From Bacillota bacterium (GTDB taxonomy: Bacteria; Bacillota; Clostridia; Oscillospirales; Ruminococcaceae), in the NCBI GenBank assembly GCA_023391005.1, contig JAEWBS010000082.1:1-9638 (forward strand): a stretch of DNA of 9,638 bases, read 5' to 3'. The notes below the pieces were generated by a model. The model was not told the DNA's origin and did no database searches. It saw only the letters and a list, made by a program, of their open reading frames with translations. The translations under genes and the position numbers were made by a program. This document shows, piece by piece, positions 4,965 to 9,638 of this stretch (the stretch's first letter is position 1; each line of letters starts with the position of its first letter).

Positions 4965-6371
4965 ATGTTAGCACAAATGGACGCACTTATTGTATGGTTT
5001 GATGATCTGGTGTGGGGACTGCCGCTGATCGGATTCATCTTGATCACCGGTATCTATCTCACGGCGCGGCTGAATCTTTTGCAGTTATTCCATCTGCCCC
5101 GGGCGTTGCGCTTTATGGTCCAGAATGAGGAAAGCGGCAACGGCGAGGTCACAAGCTTTGGCGCGCTGTGCACCGCCATGTCGGCCACCATCGGCACCGG
5201 CAATATCGTCGGCGTGGCAACCGCCATCTACGCCGGCGGCCCCGGCGCGCTGTTCTGGATGTGGGTTGCCGCCTTCTTCGGCATGGCCACAAAATATGCC
5301 GAAGGTGTACTTGCGATAAAATATCGCGAAATTGCAGCCGACGGGCATGTTCTGGGCGGCCCCTTCTATTACATTGAGCGCGGCATGGGTAGCCAGTGGC
5401 GCTGGCTCGCAAAGCTTTTTGCCTTTTTCGGCATGGGCGTCGGCCTGTTCGGCATCGGCACCTTTACGCAGGTCAACGGCATTTCGTCGGCGGTCAAGGG
5501 GTTCTTTGATGCCGAGAGCCGCTATACCGTCTCGATTTTTGGCGCCGAGTATTCCTGGGCCGTCGTGATTGCGGGTATTCTGGTCACGCTGTGCACCGCG
5601 CTGGTCATTCTCGGCGGTTTAAAGCGTATCTCAATGGTCGCGCAGATCATTGTGCCGTTCATGGCGATTATCTACGTGGTTTTCGGCGTCATTCTGCTGG
5701 CCTGCAACGCGGATAAAATTCCGCAGGCACTGAGCATGATCATCACCGGCGCGTTTAATCCGCAGGCCGTCACCGGCGGCGTGGTCGGCAGCATCACCAT
5801 CGCAATGCAAAAGGGCATCGCGCGCGGCATCTTTTCAAACGAGGCGGGTCTGGGCTCGGCGCCGATCGCGGCCGCTGCGGCCCAAACCAAGGAGCCGGTG
5901 CGTCAGGGTCTTGTATCGATGACCGGCACCTTTATCGACACCATCATCATCTGCACCATCACCGGCCTTTGCATCGTCACAACCGGCACCTGGAACATCG
6001 GCCTCAAGGGCGTGGATATCACGTCGCAGGCTTTTCAGGATGGTCTGCCCTTCGACCCGCGCGTCTCGGCCTTTATCCTGATGCTCAGCCTGATCTTCTT
6101 TGCATTTACGACGATTCTCGGCTGGGACTATTACAGCGAGCGCTGTCTGGAGTATTTCTCAAACGGCAACCAGAAGGCTGTTATGATCTACCGCTATCTG
6201 TACATTCTCGCCGTTTTTATCGGCCCGTATATGACCGTCGCCGCTGTCTGGAATATTGCCGACATCTTCAACGGCCTGATGGCGTTCCCCAACCTGATCG
6301 CACTGCTGGCGCTTTCGGGCGTCGTGGTCAAAGAGACCCGCGATTATTTCCATCGTCAGAAGGTTTCATAA
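4965..6371 (+). CDS. Na+:alanine/glycine symporter, AGCS family
   Basis: A polytopic inner-membrane transporter that moves alanine or glycine with sodium. The protein is about 468 aa, usual for AGCS (AlsT/GlyP/AgcS). Family signatures are clear: TAMSATIGTGNIVGVATAI (70-88) with GGPGALFWMW (91-100), and GIARGIFSNEAGLGSAPIAAAAA (283-305). About ten or eleven hydrophobic segments span the rest, ending in a charged cytoplasmic tail. The ATG at 4965 is chosen because GGGAGG (4949-4954) stands 10 nt upstream. An in-frame upstream extension would run through the riboswitch and terminator, so it is not coding. Control by a glycine riboswitch argues for glycine as a physiological substrate; alanine cannot be excluded. 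It is a single-gene unit ending at the shared terminator at 6385. Confidence 0.95.
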   Translation: MLAQMDALIVWFDDLVWGLPLIGFILITGIYLTARLNLLQLFHLPRALRFMVQNEESGNGEVTSFGALCTAMSATIGTGNIVGVATAIYAGGPGALFWMWVAAFFGMATKYAEGVLAIKYREIAADGHVLGGPFYYIERGMGSQWRWLAKLFAFFGMGVGLFGIGTFTQVNGISSAVKGFFDAESRYTVSIFGAEYSWAVVIAGILVTLCTALVILGGLKRISMVAQIIVPFMAIIYVVFGVILLACNADKIPQALSMIITGAFNPQAVTGGVVGSITIAMQKGIARGIFSNEAGLGSAPIAAAAAQTKEPVRQGLVSMTGTFIDTIIICTITGLCIVTTGTWNIGLKGVDITSQAFQDGLPFDPRVSAFILMLSLIFFAFTTILGWDYYSERCLEYFSNGNQKAVMIYRYLYILAVFIGPYMTVAAVWNIADIFNGLMAFPNLIALLALSGVVVKETRDYFHRQKVS

Positions 6372-6384
6372 GCGTTATGCAAAA

Positions 6385-6430
6385 AAAGCCGCCCTGCCAA
6401 CCGAAAATCTTCGGCCGGCAGGGCGGCTTT
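6385..6430. terminator. bidirectional terminator between the symporter and the yfjL-like gene
   Basis: A perfect 14-bp GC-rich stem (6385-6398/6417-6430, AAAGCCGCCCTGCC and its complement) encloses an inner CCGAA/TTCGG stem. The minus-strand side ends in seven T (6381-6387), a strong terminator for the yfjL-like gene. The plus-strand side ends in only three T and is weaker, but still close to the symporter stop. Confidence 0.9.
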
Positions 6431-6441
6431 GGTTCTAAAAA

Positions 6442-7221
6442 TTACTTTTGGGGCAAGGACGCGATCCTGTCCCTTTCAAATTGCGCCATGACTTGGGGCA
6501 GGTTCTCTTCCGACATCCGCGCCGCCGGGAAGCTGTCGACCGATATGGCGTTTGCCCATGAAACGGCCCGATTCTCCTGTTCCGGCTTATCCGAAAGGGG
6601 AATCAGCCTGACGCTATACCGGCTTATCGGCACATGTTGCGCTTTAAGCGTTGCCTCAACCGCCTTGGCAACCTCCGCGATTTTATTATAAGAAAGATTG
6701 TCGGTGTAGATAACCACATCCGCCTCAAGGGGCAGGGGCGGGTTATGAATATCCAGCATCATATCACGCTGCAATTTCAAAAGGTCCGCGCCGCCGCCGT
6801 GCTCTTCGGCAAAGCGGATTGAAGCAAACGCAAAGTCATAATCCAGCTTGTCGCGGATCATTTCAATCGCTTTGGTGCGAAGCGTTTCGCTCAGTCTGCG
6901 CCAAGTCGTAAAATTATTGGCGACCTCGGTGTCATAATCATCGCCCGTGACACTGCCAAAGCTGTCAAAGTAAATTGAAAACGCCGTATCCCCGCTGGTT
7001 CTGGATTTTACAAAGACGCCATATTCACTAAACTTAAAATTGTAATAAACGTTTTCTATATTCAGGTCAAGTCGGCTGTATTTTTCATCGATATAGCGCC
7101 CGGCAGTCTGCCTCGCAAGCAGCTTGGAAACGGGGTTGCCGGTCAGGCTGTTGACAAAAAGCAGCAACAGCGCAGTTGGTATAACGATCGCCGCGCCCAT
7201 AAACGCTCTTTTATTCTTCAT
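6442..7221 (-). CDS. YfjL-like membrane-anchored protein of unknown function
   Basis: The 259-aa protein begins MKNKRAF, then a hydrophobic segment (about 8-25) that would anchor it in the membrane or act as an uncleaved signal. There is no lipobox cysteine. The following stretch (about 29-85: NPVSKLLARQTAGRYIDEKY, DLNIENVYYNFKFSEYGV, FSIYFDSFG) resembles the N-terminal domain of B. subtilis YfjL and its Firmicute relatives, whose role is unknown to me. The C-terminal half is soluble, probably mixed alpha/beta. The start has only a weak AAGG site 2 nt before it; Met8 has AAGAG 5 nt upstream, but starting there would lose the basic residues before the membrane segment. It follows the hydrolase gene by 15 nt on the same strand. 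Confidence 0.75.
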   Translation of the reverse strand: MKNKRAFMGAAIVIPTALLLLFVNSLTGNPVSKLLARQTAGRYIDEKYSRLDLNIENVYYNFKFSEYGVFVKSRTSGDTAFSIYFDSFGSVTGDDYDTEVANNFTTWRRLSETLRTKAIEMIRDKLDYDFAFASIRFAEEHGGGADLLKLQRDMMLDIHNPPLPLEADVVIYTDNLSYNKIAEVAKAVEATLKAQHVPISRYSVRLIPLSDKPEQENRAVSWANAISVDSFPAARMSEENLPQVMAQFERDRIASLPQK

Positions 7222-7236
7222 AGCCTTTGGCTTTTG

Positions 7237-7854
7237 CTATGCCAGATAGGCCGGTACCGCCGTCTGCTTGGGCGTGTCGGTCGTCACCTCAATACTGTTG
7301 GTCTGATAGGTCACGACATCATCGCACAGCTCTGTAAAACCATCAAGCGTCGAGATGACCTCATAGCCCAGCGGCCCGTTACGGTAGTGCATTGGAACAA
7401 CGACCCGCGCGCCGACAGCGTCTGCCATCGCCTTGGCCTGTTTGGCATCAATGGTATAAAACCCGCCGACCGGAATCAGCAGCACATCCACGCCGCGCAG
7501 CGCTGTCGTCTGCGCCTCGGTCAGTTCACAGCCGATGTCACCCATATGCGCCAGCCGCATGCCCTCGGCCGAGATAATATGGATTGTATTCACGCCGCGC
7601 TTCTCGCCCTTGACCTCGTCGTGGTAGGTTGAAAGCGTCTCAACACCGAAGGAGGGGGCGTTGCCGGTGAGCTTGACCAACGAGACGGCATTGTGGTCGC
7701 CGTGCTGGTGACTGCACAGCACCGCATCAGCCGAAAGATCGCGCGGCAGCGGCGCGTAGCCCGGAACCCGCCCGTCCTCATACGGGTCGAACACCACCGA
7801 GCCGTTATCGGTCTCGATCTTAAAGCAGGAGTGCCCATGCCATATTATTTTCAT
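7237..7854 (-). CDS. metallo-beta-lactamase-fold hydrolase (UlaG-like)
   Basis: A cytoplasmic metal-dependent hydrolase of unknown substrate. With numbering from the first possible Met (7860), the metal-binding motif HQHGDH is at 51-56 (His51, His53, Asp55, His56), followed by AHMGDIG with Asp108 and PMHY with His158. The MKIIWHGHSCFKIE N-terminus and FDPY are typical of the UlaG/UPF0173 branch, as is the small size (about 205 aa). I chose the second ATG (7852-7854) because AGAGG lies about 7 nt upstream; the first ATG at 7860 would be only 1 nt from it. It is 29 nt downstream of the VanW-like gene and probably co-transcribed with it. Confidence 0.9.
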   Translation of the reverse strand: MKIIWHGHSCFKIETDNGSVVFDPYEDGRVPGYAPLPRDLSADAVLCSHQHGDHNAVSLVKLTGNAPSFGVETLSTYHDEVKGEKRGVNTIHIISAEGMRLAHMGDIGCELTEAQTTALRGVDVLLIPVGGFYTIDAKQAKAMADAVGARVVVPMHYRNGPLGYEVISTLDGFTELCDDVVTYQTNSIEVTTDTPKQTAVPAYLA

Positions 7855-7883
7855 CGTCATACCTCTTTTCTTTCAGCTTTACC

Positions 7884-8732
7884 TTATTTTAGCACAGATG
7901 GCTGTTTTGAGACAACCCCGTTTTGCGTATCAAGCGCATACATCACTCGGGCGTGGTTTTCTTTGAGCAGCTCACAGGAGACCATGTTGCCGGTGCCCCC
8001 GTCAATGGCCCTGCGGTAGATTTTGCCGGTGCGGTAAAATCCGTCGGCCTCCTGTACAAAGGCCTCATCCTGCACCGCGACATGGTATTTAACCGACGGC
8101 AGGCGGTCGGCGCGCAGCTCGCCACACAGATATTTTTCATCGACCCACACCACAAGCTGAAACGTGAGATCGGTATCGTTTCTAAAGCGATAATCGACAT
8201 AGTTATAAAAGATCGAGGTTCCGGTTCCAAACGGCACCTGCCGCCCAAAATCGGGGAAAAGATCGACGGCATCATGATGGTGATGCTCAACAATCGTCAG
8301 CGGCGTATGTAGTACGATCCAATGGATCAGGTTGGTAAACTGGCAAAGCCCACCGCCGATGCCGCGCCCCACCTGTCCGTTTTCAATCACCATGCCCTCT
8401 TTATAGCCCTTTTTCGCCGTGCAGCGGCCCGCCAATTGCCAGAACGAGAAGGTTTCTCCGGGACGAATCAGAATATGGGAGATTTTCGGTGCGGCGATCG
8501 CGAGATTAACGGCTTTATTCTCCTGCAACAGCTGATCCGCCACCCCCAACGTGCGCCGGATCAGCGAATTGTGGCGGTACACAACCGCGGGCAGCGCCAT
8601 TTTCGAGCGCTCCTTGGCAAAGCGTGTACGAAAAAGCGCGTCGCGCATCAAACGCAGTGCGCAGCCCTTCGCCACTGAAATGCGGTACGCTGTCGGAGAA
8701 AGCTGACAGAACAGCCGCCGACCTTTCTTCAT
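7884..8732 (-). CDS. VanW family protein
   Basis: The 282-aa protein carries the VanW-family core: RPGETFSFWQLAG (90-102), KKGYKEG (107-113), GIGGGLCQ (124-131), a His cluster HHHHD (150-154), FPDFGRQVPFGTGTS (159-173) and YNYVDYRFRN (176-185). VanW was named from vancomycin-resistance clusters, but its biochemical role is not established. Nothing here (no vanH, vanA/B or vanX) suggests resistance. No signal peptide or transmembrane helix is evident, unlike longer VanW proteins with peptidoglycan-binding domains. The ATG has AAGGGAG (8741-8747) 8 nt upstream. It is first in a likely three-gene minus-strand unit with the hydrolase and the YfjL-like protein. Confidence 0.9.
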   Translation of the reverse strand: MKKGRRLFCQLSPTAYRISVAKGCALRLMRDALFRTRFAKERSKMALPAVVYRHNSLIRRTLGVADQLLQENKAVNLAIAAPKISHILIRPGETFSFWQLAGRCTAKKGYKEGMVIENGQVGRGIGGGLCQFTNLIHWIVLHTPLTIVEHHHHDAVDLFPDFGRQVPFGTGTSIFYNYVDYRFRNDTDLTFQLVVWVDEKYLCGELRADRLPSVKYHVAVQDEAFVQEADGFYRTGKIYRRAIDGGTGNMVSCELLKENHARVMYALDTQNGVVSKQPSVLK

Positions 8733-9057
8733 GGCACTCTCTCCCTTATAGTCAAATCGCCTAAAAATCGAATTGTCTTTGCGGCATACAAGCGGGCTTG
8801 TCGCTTAATGGATAATATCATCCTGCTTGCATGCGGTTGAACTAAGAATGGCTGCGTATCTAAGCAAAAGGTTCAACCGCAATATTTTGTGTCTGGCTGC
8901 GTTGCCGTCCTTAGGTAAGCGTCAGCCCGCCTGCCCTATACCTTGCCGGCCACAAATATCCTCACAAATCCTGCATCAATTCCCAAGCAGTTTGACTCAA
9001 CTTGTCCAAAAGCCGCGAAACCAAACGGCTTCGCGGCTTTTTAAACGTTTCTGGTGC
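8733..9057. other. gene-free stretch with inverted repeats and no recognised gene
   Basis: About 325 bp between the VanW-like start and the flavoprotein stop. It contains an 11-bp perfect inverted repeat (8832-8842/8871-8881, TGCGGTTGAAC) with a 28-nt loop, a short palindrome at 8788-8801, a repeated GGCTGCGT (8850 and 8896), and the terminator at 9008-9041. No tRNA, no known RNA class and no convincing ORF was recognised. The promoter for the VanW-like gene should lie in its left half, but no close sigma-A match was found. Confidence 0.6.
9008..9041. terminator. intrinsic terminator after the gltA-like gene
   Basis: A perfect 12-bp stem, AAAAGCCGCGAA (9008-9019) and TTCGCGGCTTTT (9030-9041), with a 10-nt loop, lies 16 nt past the flavoprotein stop. 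Read on the minus strand it ends in four T; on the plus strand in five T. It may work in both directions, but the visible gene that needs it is on the minus strand. Confidence 0.85.
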
Positions 9058-9638
9058 TTATTTGCTCATGATATACTTATCGATCGAATCGGCGGCAATC
9101 TTGCCCGCACCCATCGCCAGAATAACGGTGGCAGCGCCGGTGACGGCGTCACCGCCCGCGTAGACACCCATACGGGTGGTCGCCATATCCTCGGTGCAGA
9201 CGAGGCAGCCCTTGCGGTTAACCTCAATGCCCGGGGTGGTATTCTTGATCAGCGGGTTGGGCGAGGTGCCGATCGACATGATGACGGTGTCAACGTCGAT
9301 GACAAAGTTAGAGCCCTCTTTTTCAATCGGACGGCGGCGGCCGGAAGCATCCGGTTCGCCGAGATCCATCTCAACACACTCAATGCCGGTCACGTGACCC
9401 TTCTCGTCGCCGAGAATCTGCACGGGGTTATTGAGCAGCTTGAAGATGATGCCCTCTTCCTGAGCGTGGTGCACTTCCTCGGCTCTGGCGGGCAGCTCTT
9501 CCATGCCACGGCGGTAGACGATGTAGACGTTTTCAGCCCCGAGGCGCTTGGCGCAGCGCGCGGCGTCCATCGCCACGTTGCCGCCGCCGACGACGGCAAC
9601 CGAATTGCCGTGGAAAATCGGGGTCGCATAGTCCTCGA
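9058..9638 (-). CDS. gltA: glutamate synthase small-subunit-type flavoprotein (GltA/NfnB-like), C-terminal part
   Basis: About 193 residues of the C-terminal part are visible; the gene continues beyond the right edge. It begins in the NAD(P)H-binding Rossmann motif VAVVGGGNVAMDAAR (near 9545-9600), continues with YRRGMEELPAR and VIMSIGTSPNPL, and ends with the FAD-contact motif GGDAVTGAATVILAMGAGKIAAD. This family transfers electrons from NAD(P)H through FAD. In clostridia it appears as a stand-alone glutamate synthase small-subunit homologue (commonly labelled GltA) or as NfnB, the large subunit of the electron-bifurcating NADH-dependent ferredoxin:NADP oxidoreductase. The missing N-terminal Fe-S domain and upstream neighbour would decide between them. 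It ends at TAA, followed by the terminator at 9008-9041. Confidence 0.9.
   Translation of the reverse strand, partial: EDYATPIFHGNSVAVVGGGNVAMDAARCAKRLGAENVYIVYRRGMEELPARAEEVHHAQEEGIIFKLLNNPVQILGDEKGHVTGIECVEMDLGEPDASGRRRPIEKEGSNFVIDVDTVIMSIGTSPNPLIKNTTPGIEVNRKGCLVCTEDMATTRMGVYAGGDAVTGAATVILAMGAGKIAADSIDKYIMSK

Noticed and set aside
7884..8732. VanW homology as a sign of vancomycin resistance
   Set aside because: No vanH, vanA/B, vanX, vanR or vanS genes are in the window, and VanW-family proteins are common in Clostridia without resistance.
8871..8900. Possible third copy of the 2797/3059 repeat (GCAATATTTTGTGT resembles the minus-strand core)
   Set aside because: Only about 16 nt match, with a 3-bp gap, and the flanks do not align; this could be chance.

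Overview
The window looks like chromosomal DNA of a spore-forming member of the Clostridia. The evidence is the 5' end of a 16S rRNA gene with a Clostridia-like signature (my reading suggests the Oscillospirales side, not verified), a gene pair resembling the sporulation operon spoIVFA-spoIVFB, and a glycine riboswitch in front of an alanine/glycine symporter. There are no insertion sequences, phage genes, tRNAs or CRISPR arrays. Most of it is ordinary core genome; the unusual part is the repeat-rich gap at about 2800-3190.

Layout. Positions 1-211 (minus) are the 5' end of a 16S rRNA gene that runs off the left edge. Behind it lie a roughly 270-nt leader and two tandem sigma-A-type promoters. 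Divergent from it, a plus-strand cluster starts from its own promoter: metA (homoserine acyltransferase; Glu111 predicts acetyl-CoA use), a HAD-family phosphatase overlapping it by 4 nt, and a GNAT N-acetyltransferase. The 3' ends of this cluster and of the convergent spoIVF-like operon meet in two diverged copies of a direct repeat. The repeat supplies the last codons of both flanking genes, and one copy carries an extra segment of about 90 bp with a 14-bp hairpin.

Positions 3152-4557 (minus) hold an M23/LytM-domain membrane protein (SpoIVFA-like, catalytic residues intact) and an M50 site-2 protease (SpoIVFB-like, short, without a CBS domain), overlapping by 16 nt and preceded by a possible sigma-E promoter. 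Positions 4682-6371 (plus) are a complete riboswitch unit: promoter, glycine aptamer, intrinsic terminator, ribosome binding site and an AGCS-family Na+/amino-acid symporter. A strong terminator at 6385-6430 is shared with the opposing minus-strand cluster VanW-like protein, metallo-beta-lactamase-fold hydrolase and YfjL-like membrane protein (8732 down to 6442). A gene-free stretch of about 325 bp containing inverted repeats and a terminator separates these from the C-terminal part of a glutamate synthase small-subunit-type flavoprotein that runs off the right edge.

How the genes fit together. metA begins methionine synthesis from homoserine. The symporter unit couples amino-acid transport to internal glycine. 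The SpoIVF-like pair would act in intramembrane proteolysis in the mother cell late in sporulation. The GltA/NfnB-like protein belongs to nitrogen or redox metabolism. I found no wholly new system. The best leads are the gene-end repeats, the catalytically intact SpoIVFA-like protein beside a minimal SpoIVFB, and the single-aptamer glycine switch.
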